Source of the DNA: Bradyrhizobium canariense
GTDB lineage: Bacteria > Pseudomonadota > Alphaproteobacteria > Rhizobiales > Xanthobacteraceae
NCBI RefSeq assembly: GCF_019402665.1
Contig: NZ_VSST01000005.1
Location: forward strand, 1 to 64,000
DNA length: 64,000 bases
Direction of reading: 5' to 3'
Part shown: one piece after another, positions 35,345-45,110 of the stretch
How positions within the stretch are numbered: position 1 is the first letter of the stretch
Layout: every line of letters starts with the position of its first letter
Notes under the pieces: generated by a model
What the model was told of the DNA's origin: nothing
What the model saw: the letters and a program-made list of their open reading frames with translations, nothing else
The model's database searches: none
Translations under genes and position numbers: made by a program

Positions 35345-36337
35345 TTAGTTCGGCAGGCTCCGCAGAAATTCCACGATCGCCGCATTCACCTCCGCCGGCC
35401 GTTCCTGCTGCGTCCAGTGTCCGCAGCCCGGCAACATCTTGATCTCGCGCAGTTGCGGCACAGACTGCTTCATGTTGGCGATCTGCTCTCCGGCGCCGGG
35501 GAAGGAAACGACCATATCGTGGTCGCCGGCGATGAAGAGCGCGGGCACGACCACCTTGACGCCCTCGAAGGCGCCCATCAGCTCCCAGTTGCGATCGATG
35601 TTGCGATAGTAGTTGAGCGGTCCGCGAAACCCACTGTGGGCAAATTCGGCACCGTAATAGTCGAGGTCCGCGCTACTCAGCCACGGCGGCAGCGGCACCT
35701 GCATTTTCGGTAGCAAGCCGTCCTTGCGAGAGACCATGCCGACACCGGCGGTCCGCCCTTGACGCTCGGCATTGGCGCGGATCACCGCCGCGCCTTCGCC
35801 GGAACCGCCATAGAGCATGGCGCCGAGCGTTGCGCGCGGATCCCTTTCGAATTCCGCTTCGGCGACACCCGGCTCCTGGAAATACAGTTGATAGAACTGC
35901 GCGTCCGACGTCTGTGGCATTACACTCGTCGGCGGCACCGGACCGCGCGGTCGATAGGGCACGCTGAGAATGGCGGCGGCGCGGAAGCGATCGGGCCGCA
36001 GGCGCGCCGTGTGCCAGGCGATCGTCGCGCCCCAGTCGTGCCCGACGATGACGGCGTCCTTCGCCTCGAAAGCGTCGAGCACGCCGACGAGGTCGCCGAC
36101 CATGTGGAGGATCGTATACTGGTCGATCGCCTCGGGCTTGTCGCTCTTGCCGTAGCCGCGCATGTCGGGCGCGACAGCGTGGTAGCCGGCCGCGGCCAGC
36201 GCCGCGAGTTGGTGACGCCAGGAATACCAACCTTCCGGAAAGCCGTGGCAGAGTAGCACCAGCGGCCCTTCGCCCTGTTCGGCGACGTTGAGGCTGATGC
36301 CGTTGGCCTTGATGATCCGTTGCGTCGGTCCGTTCAT
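35345..36337 (-). CDS. alpha/beta hydrolase, soluble epoxide hydrolase type
   Basis: 330 residues. The motifs follow the epoxide hydrolase order: HGFPEGWYSWRHQ (oxyanion His-Gly), DMRGYGKSDKPE, GHDWGATIAW (nucleophile Asp), cap-domain Tyr residues in YYGAEF and YYRNIDRNW, then FIAGDHDMVV (acid) and GCGHWTQQERP (catalytic His). It should hydrolyse epoxides to diols. GGGAGGT precedes ATG 36337. It starts 170 bp from a divergent XRE-cupin regulator, which may control it. Its stop is 5 bp from the tRNA, on the opposite strand. Confidence 0.88.
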   Translation of the reverse strand: MNGPTQRIIKANGISLNVAEQGEGPLVLLCHGFPEGWYSWRHQLAALAAAGYHAVAPDMRGYGKSDKPEAIDQYTILHMVGDLVGVLDAFEAKDAVIVGHDWGATIAWHTARLRPDRFRAAAILSVPYRPRGPVPPTSVMPQTSDAQFYQLYFQEPGVAEAEFERDPRATLGAMLYGGSGEGAAVIRANAERQGRTAGVGMVSRKDGLLPKMQVPLPPWLSSADLDYYGAEFAHSGFRGPLNYYRNIDRNWELMGAFEGVKVVVPALFIAGDHDMVVSFPGAGEQIANMKQSVPQLREIKMLPGCGHWTQQERPAEVNAAIVEFLRSLPN

Positions 36338-36506
36338 GCCACACCTCCCGCTGCATCGTGATTGCGCCCATCCTAGACGTTGCTGCCCGGCGCGCAAAGA
36401 TTCCAATATATTAGCCCCTCGATCCCGGCATACGCCGCTGCTCCGGCCTAATCTTCTCGTCCGGCGGATGCGGTCCCTGCGACGGGCAACGTTTGGATCA
36501 GAGATC

Positions 36507-37088
36507 ATGGACCAGCAAAAGCTCGACCGCGCGATCGGTCGCCGATTGAAGACGGTGCGGACGCAGGCCGGAATGACGCTGAATGAGCTTGCCACGCGCT
36601 CCGGCGTCAGCCGGGCCATGATCGGGCGGGTGGAGCGGGCGCAGAGCAGTGCGACGGCGTCGCTGCTCAACAAGCTCTGCGCGGCGCTCGATGTGTCCTT
36701 GAGCGACGTGGTGGCGCTGGCCGAGAAGCCGCCGGAGCGGCTGGTGCGGCTCGCCGACCAACCGCACTGGCGCGATCCCGACAGCGGCTATCGCCGCCGT
36801 CACGCCTCGCCGACGGACGCGGCGAGCGGCATCGAGGTTATCGTCGTCGATTTGCCGGCCGGCGCGCGGGTGCCGTACAGCCCCTGGGGGCGCAACGCCT
36901 TCACCCAGCAGCTGCTGATGCTGGAGGGCGCGATCGCCGTGCACATCGACGCCAAGGCGGTTCGCCTGCGCGAAGGCGACTGTCTCGACTTCGACGTGAT
37001 GCGCGCGGTGATCTTCGAGAACGAGACCAGACAGGACGCGCGCTACGTCATCATCACGCGCCGCGGCGCGTCCTACGGCAAGATGTGA
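36507..37088 (+). CDS. XRE family regulator with C-terminal cupin
   Basis: 193 residues. The N-terminal helix-turn-helix (IGRRLKTVRTQAGMTLNELA, then TRSGVSRAMIGRVERAQSSA; residues 10-50) is typical of XRE. The C-terminal cupin (about 90-185) has VDLPAGARVPYSPWG and MLEGAIAVHIDAKAVRLREG, then DCLDFD. This architecture (like PuuR) senses small metabolites. The GNAT gene follows by 10 bp, so the two are probably co-transcribed. The ATG was chosen at the start of the HTH; upstream frame shows no motif. Confidence 0.88.
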   Translation: MDQQKLDRAIGRRLKTVRTQAGMTLNELATRSGVSRAMIGRVERAQSSATASLLNKLCAALDVSLSDVVALAEKPPERLVRLADQPHWRDPDSGYRRRHASPTDAASGIEVIVVDLPAGARVPYSPWGRNAFTQQLLMLEGAIAVHIDAKAVRLREGDCLDFDVMRAVIFENETRQDARYVIITRRGASYGKM

Positions 37089-37098
37089 GGCCCTGACG

Positions 37099-37566
37099 AT
37101 GCAGATCCGCACCGGCGACACCTTTGATCCGCGCGTCATCGCGCTGCTCGACCATCACGTTGCGGCGGCGCGAGCACAGACCGCGCCGGGCAGTGCGCAT
37201 GCGCTTGATCTCGCCGGGCTTCGTGCCCCGGAAGTCGCGTTCTGGACCGGCTGGGACGGCGACACGCTGGTCGCCACCGGTGCGCTGAAGTCGCTGTCGG
37301 GAGCGCATGGTGAGGTGAAGTCGATGCACACGCTCCAGACCACGCGGCGGCGCGGCTTTGGCGGTGAGATGCTCCGCCACATCATCACGGAAGCCCGCGC
37401 GCGCGGCATGGCGCGGCTCAGCCTCGAAACCGGCTCCTGGGACTATTTCAAGCCGGCGCACGCGCTCTACCAGGCGCATGGCTTTGTCCTCTGCGGCCCG
37501 TTCCAGGGCTATGTCGAGGATCCCAACAGCCTGTTCCTGACTCTGGATCTGTCGGCGAGCCGATAG
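37099..37566 (+). CDS. GNAT family N-acetyltransferase
   Basis: 155 residues. The acetyl-CoA loop appears as TRRRGFGGEMLRHIITEARA (Q/RxxGxG/A form), preceded by GEVKSMHTLQ (the splayed strand). SLETGSWDYFKPAHALYQAH then GFVLCGPF completes the fold. Substrate unknown; proteins of this type often acetylate small amines or protein termini. The gene lies 10 bp after the XRE-cupin gene, which may regulate it. Confidence 0.88.
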   Translation: MQIRTGDTFDPRVIALLDHHVAAARAQTAPGSAHALDLAGLRAPEVAFWTGWDGDTLVATGALKSLSGAHGEVKSMHTLQTTRRRGFGGEMLRHIITEARARGMARLSLETGSWDYFKPAHALYQAHGFVLCGPFQGYVEDPNSLFLTLDLSASR

Positions 37567-37567
37567 C

Positions 37568-38095
37568 TCAGGAGCGCGTCTCCTCGATCCTGTCGAGCAC
37601 GCGCTCGGGGGCGATGTCCCGGCTTGCCTCCTCCAGATCGCGCTTCGAATCGGGCTGGACGTCGAGCCGCTCGGCGATCTGCGTGAGCAGGCGGGCAACC
37701 TTGGTCAATTCGTGCTCGGCGAGAAGGCTGATCTGGAGATCGAGATCGGCGCGCTTGTCCGCTGCTGCGCTCATGCGGTTCTGCGAGATCAGCACGAATG
37801 TCGACAGGAAGATCGCCTCGACCGAAGCAATCATCGCCAGCACCACGAAGCTCTCGTCCCAGGCCGGGATTCCCGGCAGCCAGTGCAGATTGGCGATGAT
37901 CCAGAAGCCGAACACCGCGACATGGAGATAGACGAACGCCATGCTGCCGGTGAACGCCGTGATCGCATCGGCAAGTTTTTCCTGACCCCTGGCACCGCGC
38001 TGCTCGCGGCGGCGGCGCTCGACCAGGGCCTGGATGTTGCGCTCGAGCGTCGGGCTCAATCCCTCACCGGGATCATGGGTGATATCGTTATGCAC
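37568..38095 (-). CDS. DUF1003 membrane protein
   Basis: 175 residues from a GTG at 38095. Two membrane helices are visible, GSMAFVYLHVAVFGFWIIAN and FVVLAMIASVEAIFLSTFVL, followed by the DUF1003 signature ISQNRMSAAADKRADLDLQI. A cytosolic helical tail ends the protein. Function is unknown. It converges with the GNAT gene, stops 1 bp apart. The start has no clear Shine-Dalgarno. Confidence 0.82.
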   Translation of the reverse strand: MHNDITHDPGEGLSPTLERNIQALVERRRREQRGARGQEKLADAITAFTGSMAFVYLHVAVFGFWIIANLHWLPGIPAWDESFVVLAMIASVEAIFLSTFVLISQNRMSAAADKRADLDLQISLLAEHELTKVARLLTQIAERLDVQPDSKRDLEEASRDIAPERVLDRIEETRS

Positions 38096-38207
38096 GGGGC
38101 AGCAACGGCGGACGGGAAAAGCTGTTCCTGGGCTCAGCCGAGGGAAAATGCTCGCCGCCCCTCAAAATGAGTTGCGTACCTCAAAACACCTCTGCTAGCC
38201 TTCAGCC

Positions 38208-39266
38208 ATGGCCGAGACGCTCACCACGACTGCGCTGACGCTGAAGGACATCGCCCGCCAGGCCGGCGTCAGCCTCGCGACGGTGGACCGCGTCCTGCAC
38301 AATCGTCCGGGCGTGCGGCCGGATACGGTCCGGCGCGTCAAGGAGGCGATCGAGCGCAATTCGTTCCAGCCGCACGTGGCCGCCGCCGAGCTCGCCCGCG
38401 GCCGCGCCCGCCGTTTCGCCTTCGTGATGCCGTCGGGGCCGAACCCGTTCATGCAGCAGATCCAGGACTATCTCGGCGAGATGTCGGGCTGGCTGTCGTC
38501 CCGCCGCCTCGGCGTCGAGACGGTCGCGACCGACGTGTTCGATCCGTCCGTGCTCGCCGCTTCCCTTGAAGGGCTCTCGGATGATTACGACGGCATCGCC
38601 GTGGTCGCGTTGGACCATCCCGGCGTCCGCGCCGCCATCGACGATCTCGTCGATGCCGGCGCCAAGGTCGTGACGCTGGTCTCGGACGTGCCGTCGTCGC
38701 GCCGGCACCATTATGTCGGTATCGACAACATTGCCGCGGGGCGCACCGCCGGCGCGCTGGTCGGGCGGCTGGTCGGACAAAAGTCCGGCAAGGTTGCGAT
38801 CGTCGCGGGCTCGCAGGGCCTTCGCGACCATGCCGAGCGCATTTTTGGCTTCAACCAGGTGATGGCGTCGGAATTCCCCGGCCTCAGCGTGCTGCCGGTG
38901 CTCGAAGGACGCGACGAGGACGCGCGTTCGGAACAATTGTTGGCGCGGCTGCTGGGCAGGCATACCGATATTGTGGGTCTTTATAATGTCGGCGCCGGCA
39001 CGCAAGGCGTCGCCAACGCGTTGAATGAGAAGGCCTTGAGCGATGCCGGCCGCGACAGGCAGGTGGTGTTCGTCGGACACGACCTCACCGCGCTGACGCG
39101 CCGGCTGCTGCTGCAGGGCGTGATGCATGCCGCGATCTCGCAGAACCCCGGACACGAAGCGCGCGCCGCCGTGCGCGTGCTGCTCGCGCTCGCCCGTGGC
39201 GAGCCGATCTTGCGCGAACAGGAGAAGATCAGGATCGACATCGTGATGCGAGACAATCTGCCTTAA
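38208..39266 (+). CDS. LacI family transcriptional regulator of the pentose operon
   Basis: 352 residues. LTLKDIARQAGVSLATVDRV gives the LacI headpiece (residues 10-29), followed by a hinge helix (AAELARGRARRF) and a periplasmic-binding-protein-like sensor. FAFVMPSGPNPFMQQIQDYL and VVFVGHDLTALTRRLL lie in the sugar pocket. It precedes xylB by 83 bp on the same strand and very likely represses the xylBA-ABC operon until xylose or a related pentose binds. Confidence 0.9.
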   Translation: MAETLTTTALTLKDIARQAGVSLATVDRVLHNRPGVRPDTVRRVKEAIERNSFQPHVAAAELARGRARRFAFVMPSGPNPFMQQIQDYLGEMSGWLSSRRLGVETVATDVFDPSVLAASLEGLSDDYDGIAVVALDHPGVRAAIDDLVDAGAKVVTLVSDVPSSRRHHYVGIDNIAAGRTAGALVGRLVGQKSGKVAIVAGSQGLRDHAERIFGFNQVMASEFPGLSVLPVLEGRDEDARSEQLLARLLGRHTDIVGLYNVGAGTQGVANALNEKALSDAGRDRQVVFVGHDLTALTRRLLLQGVMHAAISQNPGHEARAAVRVLLALARGEPILREQEKIRIDIVMRDNLP

Positions 39267-39349
39267 CGGCAGGTGGAATTCAAAACGACCCCGTTGCGGA
39301 TAAGGCGACCTTGAGTTCGCGCACCGCAACAGGCGAAAGGGAGGACGGC

Positions 39350-40804
39350 GTGTTTCTCGGAATCGACATCGGCACATCAGGTGTGAAAGCGGTGCTCGTC
39401 AGCGAAGCCGGCGCGGTTGTCGCGACGGCGGCGCGAGAGCTCGCGCTGTCGCATCCCGCGCCGCTGTGGTCCGAGCAGGATCCCGATGGCTGGGTCGATG
39501 CGGCGGTCGGCGCGGTCGACGATCTTGCCGCCCGCCATCCGCGCGAGGTCGCGCGGATGCGCGGCATCGGGCTATCCGGCCAGATGCATGGCGCGACGCT
39601 GCTGGACGAGGACGGACGGCCGCTGCGTCCCGCGATCCTCTGGAACGACGGCCGCTCGCACGCCGAATGCGTCGCGCTGGAGCGGCGCTGCCCCTCGTTG
39701 CACACCATCGCCGGTAATCTGGCCATGCCCGGCTTCACCGCGCCGAAGCTGCTCTGGGTCGCCAGGCATGAGCCAAAAATCTTCGCGCGCGTCGCAAAGG
39801 TGCTGCTGCCGAAGGCCTATGTGCGCTATCGACTGACCGGCGAGATGATCGAGGACATGTCGGACGCAGCCGGCACGCTGTGGCTCGACGTCGGTCTGCG
39901 CCGCTGGTCGGCGCTGCTGCTGCATGCCACCGGGCTCGATCTCCACCACATGCCGCGCCTGGTCGAGGGCAGCGAGGTCAGCGCGACGCTCGCGCCGGAT
40001 TACGCCCAACGCTGGGGCATGGCAAAGAATGTCGTGGTCGCCGGCGGCGCCGGCGACAATGCCGCGAGCGCGATCGGGCTCGGCGCCATCGCGCCGGGCG
40101 ATGCCTTCCTGTCGCTTGGCACATCCGGCGTGGTGTTCCGCGTCACTGATCGGTTCGCGCCGGCGCCGGCCTCGGCGGTCCATGCGTTCTGTCACGCGCT
40201 GCCCGGCCGCTGGCATCAGATGGGCGTGATGCTGTCGGCCGCGGCTTCGCTGGCCTGGCTCGCCGGCGTGATGGAGGTTCCGGCCGCAGCGCTGCTGGCG
40301 CCGCTCGGCGAGCGCGTCGATGGACCGAGTCCGGTCAAATTCCTGCCCTATCTCGACGGCGAGCGCACGCCGCACAACGATGCCGCCGCCAGCGGTGCCT
40401 TTGTCGGCCTGCGCGGTGCGACCGGGCGCTCCCAGATCGTTCAGGCCGTGCTCGAAGGCGTCGCCTTCGCCGCGCGCGACAATCTGGCGGCGCTGAGCGC
40501 GGCCGGCGGACCGCTTGCCGAGGTCGATCTCGTCGGCGGCGGCTCGCGCTCGCCGCTGTGGGCGCAGATCTGCGCAGATGTGCTCGGCATTCCCGTCCAC
40601 CGCGTCGAGGAGGGCGAGGTCGGGGCGGCGCTCGGCGCCGCCAGGCTCGGACGGCTCGCCGCCACCGGCGAAGACGCGGCTGCGGTTTGCACCCGTCCGC
40701 GCCGGCTCGCGAGCTTTACGCCTCGCCCATCGGTCAGCGCGGCCTATGACGAGGCCTATCGCCGCTGGCGCGAACTTTATCCCGCCTTGAAGGAGTGTGC
40801 CTAA
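39350..40804 (+). CDS. xylB: xylulokinase
   Basis: 484 residues, FGGY family. It phosphorylates D-xylulose to xylulose 5-phosphate. N-terminal FLGIDIGTSGVKAVLVSEAG is the phosphate-1 motif, RGIGLSGQMHGATLLD and ILWNDGRSHAECVALERRC bind sugar, and VVAGGAGDNAASAIGLGA and LVGGGSRSPLWAQICADVLG complete the ATPase core. The start is a GTG at 39350 with AAGGGAGG close by; the earlier TTG lacks this. It ends at the xylA start. Confidence 0.95.
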   Translation: MFLGIDIGTSGVKAVLVSEAGAVVATAARELALSHPAPLWSEQDPDGWVDAAVGAVDDLAARHPREVARMRGIGLSGQMHGATLLDEDGRPLRPAILWNDGRSHAECVALERRCPSLHTIAGNLAMPGFTAPKLLWVARHEPKIFARVAKVLLPKAYVRYRLTGEMIEDMSDAAGTLWLDVGLRRWSALLLHATGLDLHHMPRLVEGSEVSATLAPDYAQRWGMAKNVVVAGGAGDNAASAIGLGAIAPGDAFLSLGTSGVVFRVTDRFAPAPASAVHAFCHALPGRWHQMGVMLSAAASLAWLAGVMEVPAAALLAPLGERVDGPSPVKFLPYLDGERTPHNDAAASGAFVGLRGATGRSQIVQAVLEGVAFAARDNLAALSAAGGPLAEVDLVGGGSRSPLWAQICADVLGIPVHRVEEGEVGAALGAARLGRLAATGEDAAAVCTRPRRLASFTPRPSVSAAYDEAYRRWRELYPALKECA

Positions 40805-42127
40805 GTGACTGCGTCAGCGAAATTCTTCGATACAAGCGTACCTGTCGCCTTCGCCGGCGGGGATGCGAGAAACGCGCCTGCTTTCCGCTGGTACGATAAG
40901 GACCGCCTCGTCCATGGCCGCAGGATGGAGGACCATCTGCGCTTTGCGGTCTGCTATTGGCATTCGTTGTGCTGGCCCGGCGGCGATCCCTTTGGCGGCG
41001 AGACGTTCCTGCGACCCTGGCATCACGGCGCCGATGCGATGGCGCAGGCGCGCGCCAAGGCTGAGGTCGCCTTCGAGCTGTTTCGCCTGCTCGACGTGCC
41101 CTTCTTCACCTTCCACGACGTCGATGCGGCGCCGGAAGGCAACTCGCTTGGCGAATCCGTCGCCAACCTCAATGCCATCGCCGATCTGTTCGAAGCGAAG
41201 ATGGCCTCGAGCAAAGTGCGCCTGCTCTGGGGCACCGCCAATTTGTTCACGCATCGCCGCTACATGGCGGGCGCGGCCACCAATCCCGACCCCGAGATCT
41301 TCACCTATGCCGCCGGCCAGGTCCGCGCCGCGCTGGAGGTGACGCACCGTCTCGGCGGTCAGAACTACGTGCTGTGGGGCGGGCGCGAGGGTTACGAGAC
41401 GCTGCTCAACACCGATCTCAAGCGCGAGCTCGACCAGCTCGGCCGCTTCGTCTCGCTGGTCGTCGAGCACAAGCACAAGATCGGCTTCAAGGGACCAATC
41501 CTGATCGAGCCGAAGCCGAAGGAGCCGACCAAGCATCAATATGATTTCGACGTCGCCACCTGCTACGGCTTCCTCGCACGTTACGACCTGCTGAAGGACG
41601 TCAAGCTCAACATCGAGCAGAACCACGCCATCCTCGCCGGGCACTCGTTCCATCACGAGGTCGCGCTCGCGGAGGCGCTGGGCGTGTTCGGCTCGCTCGA
41701 CATCAACCGCGGCGACGATCTGCTCGGCTGGGACACTGACCAGTTCGCGATGAACGTTCCCGAGCTTGCCCTGGTGTTCCACGAGCTCCTGAGCCGCGGC
41801 GGCTTCAGCTCGGGCGGGCTGAATTTCGACGCCAAGATCCGGCGCCAGTCGATCGATCCCGACGATCTGATCCATGCCCATGTCGGCTCGATGGACGCCT
41901 GCGCGCGGGCATTGCTCGCCGCCGCGGACATGCTCGATGCGGGCGTGCTCACTGCGCCGCTCGCGAAACGCTATGAGGGATGGGCCGGGCCTGAGGGCCG
42001 CGCCATTCTCGGCGGCCAGCGCTCGCTCGCAGAACTTGCCGACCGCGCGCACGGCCCGGGCTTTGACCCGCAGCCGCGCTCGGGTCGGCAGGAATATCTG
42101 GAATCGCTCGTCAATCGCTATGTCTGA
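40805..42127 (+). CDS. xylA: xylose isomerase
   Basis: 440 residues, the long class II type. It interconverts D-xylose and D-xylulose in the cytosol. The catalytic His lies in [11 protein letters not shown]; metal ligands are in [17 protein letters not shown] and [34 protein letters not shown] is the second signature. It starts with GTG right after the xylB stop (AAGGAG upstream) and is followed by a sugar ABC importer after 12 bp. Function and pathway are certain within the family. Confidence 0.96.
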   Translation: MTASAKFFDTSVPVAFAGGDARNAPAFRWYDKDRLVHGRRMEDHLRFAVCYWHSLCWPGGDPFGGETFLRPWHHGADAMAQARAKAEVAFELFRLLDVPFFTFHDVDAAPEGNSLGESVANLNAIADLFEAKMASSKVRLLWGTANLFTHRRYMAGAATNPDPEIFTYAAGQVRAALEVTHRLGGQNYVLWGGREGYETLLNTDLKRELDQLGRFVSLVVEHKHKIGFKGPILIEPKPKEPTKHQYDFDVATCYGFLARYDLLKDVKLNIEQNHAILAGHSFHHEVALAEALGVFGSLDINRGDDLLGWDTDQFAMNVPELALVFHELLSRGGFSSGGLNFDAKIRRQSIDPDDLIHAHVGSMDACARALLAAADMLDAGVLTAPLAKRYEGWAGPEGRAILGGQRSLAELADRAHGPGFDPQPRSGRQEYLESLVNRYV

Positions 42128-42139
42128 GGAAGGTCGCTG

Positions 42140-42898
42140 ATGGCAACTGCGCAAGCAACACCGGTCCTGCAACTGACTGGGATCGGCAAGGAGTTCGGCG
42201 CGATCCGCGCGCTGCATGATGTCGACATGCAGGTCCTCCCCGGCGAGGTCGTCGGCCTGATGGGCGACAACGGCGCGGGCAAGTCGACACTGGTCAAGAT
42301 CATCGCCGGCAATTTCCGCCCCAGCCACGGCGAAATCCGCTTCGCCGGCAGCGCGGTTCATTTCAACCGGCCCATCGATGCCCGCGGCGTCGGCATCGAG
42401 GTGGTCTATCAGGACCTTGCGCTCGCCGACAATCTCACCGCAGCGGCCAACGTCTTTCTCGGCCGCGAGCTGAAGCGCAGGATCGGGCCGTTCGCGTTGC
42501 TCGATCACAAGGCGATGGCGGCGCGTGCGCTGGAGCTGTTCGGCGAGCTGCGTTCGGAAACGCGTCCCGACGATCTCGTCAAGCAGATGTCGGGCGGCCA
42601 GCGCCAGGCGGTTGCGATCGCGCGGACGCGGCTCTCCAACGCGAAGCTGGTCATGATGGACGAGCCCACGGCCGCGATCTCGGTCCGCCAGGTCGAGCAG
42701 GTGCTCGGCCTGATCCACCGGCTGAAGGAGCAGGGCGTTGCCGTGATGCTGATCTCGCATCGCATGCCCGACGTGTTCGCGGTGTGCGATCGCGTCATCG
42801 TCATGCGCCGCGGCGAAAAGCGGGCCGACAAGCCCATCCACCAGACCTCTCCCGAGGAGGTCACCGCCCTGATCACTGGCGCGAAGGAGGCGGCGTGA
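42140..42898 (+). CDS. sugar ABC transporter ATP-binding protein (single-domain)
   Basis: 252 residues. Walker A GDNGAGKST near residue 45, ABC signature MSGGQRQAVAIAR near 150 and Walker B MMDEPTAAIS near 173. It is a single ATPase domain of the FrcA type rather than the duplicated XylG type. The permease start overlaps its stop by one base. Xylose is the likely substrate from position next to xylA, but fructose or ribose-like sugars cannot be excluded. Confidence 0.88.
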   Translation: MATAQATPVLQLTGIGKEFGAIRALHDVDMQVLPGEVVGLMGDNGAGKSTLVKIIAGNFRPSHGEIRFAGSAVHFNRPIDARGVGIEVVYQDLALADNLTAAANVFLGRELKRRIGPFALLDHKAMAARALELFGELRSETRPDDLVKQMSGGQRQAVAIARTRLSNAKLVMMDEPTAAISVRQVEQVLGLIHRLKEQGVAVMLISHRMPDVFAVCDRVIVMRRGEKRADKPIHQTSPEEVTALITGAKEAA

Positions 42899-43980
42899 TG
42901 GCCATGCCCTTGGAATCCCCGATCACCTTTTCGAACATCGGCAAGATCAGATGGTGGCAGCGCGGCATCTTCGCGTCCCAGACCGGCTATGTCCTGCTCG
43001 CGCTGGCAGTGCTGCTGGTGGTCATGCATTTCGCCAGCCCGTACTTCTTCACCGAAGGCAACATGCAGAACGTGGCGAAGAATTTCTCCTTCATCGCCAT
43101 TGCGACGCTCGGCGTCACCTTCGTAATCATCACCGGCGGCATCGATCTGTCGGTGGGCTCGATGATGTGCTTCTCCGCCATGGTCACCTCGATGGTGATG
43201 ACCGAGCTGTCGGCGCCCGGCTCGCCGGCAGGCTCCCTGTTCGTGCACATGGCGGCCGACGGCAAGACCGTGCTCGCCAATGTCCCCGGCCTGATCCTGG
43301 TGGTTTCGCTTCTCGCCGGCCTCGGCGTCGCGCTGCTCGCCGGCCTCGTCAACGGCTTCTGTATCGCGGTGCTCGGCCTGTCGCCGTTCGTCACCACGCT
43401 CGGCATGCTCTCGATCGTGCGCGGGCTCGGCTATGTCGTCTCCAACGGACGCGGCAGCTTTCCAGGTGGGCCGGATGCCGATTATTTCTACGCGCTCACC
43501 TCGGGCGACGTGCTCGGCGTGCCGGTGCCATTCATTTATCTGATCGTCCTCGCGCTGGCGATGGCCGTGGTGCTGCACCACAGCGCGTTCGGCCGTCACG
43601 TGTTCGCGCTCGGCGGCAACGAGAAGGCGGCCGAACTCACCGGCATCCCGGTCGTGCGGGTGAAGATCGAGGTTTATGTGATCTGCGCGCTCGCCGCAGG
43701 CCTCCAGGGCATCATCATCTCCGGCTGGCTCGGATCGGCGCCGGCCAACATGGCGACGTCCTACGAGCTCAATGTGATCGCTGCGGCCGTCATCGGCGGT
43801 GCCAATCTCGCTGGCGGCATCGGTGGTCCACTCGGCGCCATCGTCGGCTGCGTGCTGCTCGAAGTGATCCGCAACGGCCTCGTGCTCGCCCAGGTCAGCT
43901 CCTACTGGCAGCAGACGCTGGTGGGCGTGATCATCATCCTGGCCGTATTGGTCGACCGCATCCGTTCGCGGATGATCTGA
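42898..43980 (+). CDS. sugar ABC transporter permease (RbsC/XylH type)
   Basis: 360 residues with about ten membrane helices. IATLGVTFVIITGGIDLSVG is the hallmark of the RbsC/XylH group, and FVTTLGMLSIVRGLGYVVSN and FALGGNEKAAELTGIPVVRV are the ATPase contact region. The C-terminus reads IIILAVLVDRIRSRMI. It overlaps the ATPase stop, and the binding protein follows after 94 bp. Substrate most likely a pentose. Confidence 0.9.
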   Translation: MAMPLESPITFSNIGKIRWWQRGIFASQTGYVLLALAVLLVVMHFASPYFFTEGNMQNVAKNFSFIAIATLGVTFVIITGGIDLSVGSMMCFSAMVTSMVMTELSAPGSPAGSLFVHMAADGKTVLANVPGLILVVSLLAGLGVALLAGLVNGFCIAVLGLSPFVTTLGMLSIVRGLGYVVSNGRGSFPGGPDADYFYALTSGDVLGVPVPFIYLIVLALAMAVVLHHSAFGRHVFALGGNEKAAELTGIPVVRVKIEVYVICALAAGLQGIIISGWLGSAPANMATSYELNVIAAAVIGGANLAGGIGGPLGAIVGCVLLEVIRNGLVLAQVSSYWQQTLVGVIIILAVLVDRIRSRMI

Positions 43981-44074
43981 AACGACGTCGTTCCGGGACG
44001 GCAACGAAAATGCCGCCTGTCCGCTTCCCGGACGATCTCAAGAGGACAGGCGTCAAAGAAGGGTGGAGGAGACG

Positions 44075-45007
44075 ATGAGGAAATTTATTCTTGCCGGCAT
44101 TGCGGTCGCGATGATGGCTACGCCGGCGTTTGCCGCAAACTACCGGTTCGTGATCGTGCCCAAGGCGATGAACAATCCGTTCTTCGACTTCGCGCGCGAC
44201 GGGTGCCTGAAGCGTGCCAAGGAGCTCGGCAATATCGAGTGCATCTACAAGGGGCCGGTCGAACACGAGCCGGCGACGCAGGCCCAGATCATCCAGGACT
44301 TCGTCACCCAGAAGGTCGACGGCCTCGCCATTTCGGTTGCCGACGTCGCGGCGATGACCAAGTCGATCGACGCGGCGACGGCGGCCGGCATCCCCGTCAT
44401 CACCTTCGACGCCGATGCGCCCGGCGCCAAGCGCATCGCCTATATCGGCACCAACAACAAGGAGTTCGGCGTCGCCCTCGGCAAGCAGCTCCTGAAGCTG
44501 CGGCCCGACGGCGGCAAATACGCCATGGTCTCGGGTGGTCCCGGCGCCAAGAACCTCGCCGAACGCGTCGACGGCGTCCGCGAGGCGTTGAAGGGCTCGA
44601 AATGGACCGAGGTCGCGGGCTCGCCGACGTTCTGCAACGACGATCCCGCGCTGGCGGTTCAGCAGATGACTGACATGCGCACCGCGACGCCCGACCTCGC
44701 CGCGATCGTTCCCATTGGCGGCTGGCCGATGTTCGCCCCGGAAGGCTTCAAGGCCTTCGCGTCCAGGTACAAGAAGGATATCGATTCCGGCAAGTTCACG
44801 CTTGTCGTCGCCGATACGCTGAAGATGCAGCTCGAGCTGTTGCGCGATGGCTATGCCAATGCGCTGGTCGGCCAGCGTCCGTTCGAGATGGGCGAGAAGG
44901 CGATGGACACGCTGCTCGCGATCAAGAAGGGCGAGAAGGTGCCGGAGATCGTCTATACCGGCCTCGATCTCGTCACCAAGGACAACGTTGCCCAGATGTT
45001 GAAGTAG
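44075..45007 (+). CDS. sugar ABC transporter substrate-binding protein (RbsB-like)
   Basis: 310 residues with a signal peptide (FILAGIAVAMMATPAFA). The periplasmic-binding fold is seen in RFVIVPKAMNNPFFDFARDG, QAQIIQDFVTQKVDGLAISV, AGIPVITFDADAPGAKRIAY and GKYAMVSGGPGAKNLAERV. Asp and Asn residues of the pocket (FDAD, CNDD) are typical of monosaccharide binders. GGAGGA precedes ATG 44075. It completes the importer; a perfect hairpin follows. Confidence 0.9.
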   Translation: MRKFILAGIAVAMMATPAFAANYRFVIVPKAMNNPFFDFARDGCLKRAKELGNIECIYKGPVEHEPATQAQIIQDFVTQKVDGLAISVADVAAMTKSIDAATAAGIPVITFDADAPGAKRIAYIGTNNKEFGVALGKQLLKLRPDGGKYAMVSGGPGAKNLAERVDGVREALKGSKWTEVAGSPTFCNDDPALAVQQMTDMRTATPDLAAIVPIGGWPMFAPEGFKAFASRYKKDIDSGKFTLVVADTLKMQLELLRDGYANALVGQRPFEMGEKAMDTLLAIKKGEKVPEIVYTGLDLVTKDNVAQMLK

Positions 45008-45037
45008 GAGCGTCGCCAGCCCCGCGCTCCTGCGTGC

Positions 45038-45070
45038 CTCTCCCGCTTGCGCTTGTCGCAAGCGGGAGAG
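45038..45070 (+). terminator. 14-bp perfect hairpin after the sugar-binding-protein gene
   Basis: CTCTCCCGCTTGCG (45038-45051), loop CTTGT, CGCAAGCGGGAGAG (45057-45070), then ATGATTTTGG. It may terminate the operon partly or mark the 3' end of the importer mRNA before the aldo/keto reductase remnant. Confidence 0.6.
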
Positions 45071-45110
45071 ATGATTTTGGTTGTCGGGGAAGACTGTTGA
45101 GGCAATGGGA

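Noticed and set aside
40814..42841. Minus-strand open frame of 675 codons opposite xylA and the ATPase gene
   Set aside because: Shadow of high-GC coding DNA; composition is typical antisense and no motif is present.
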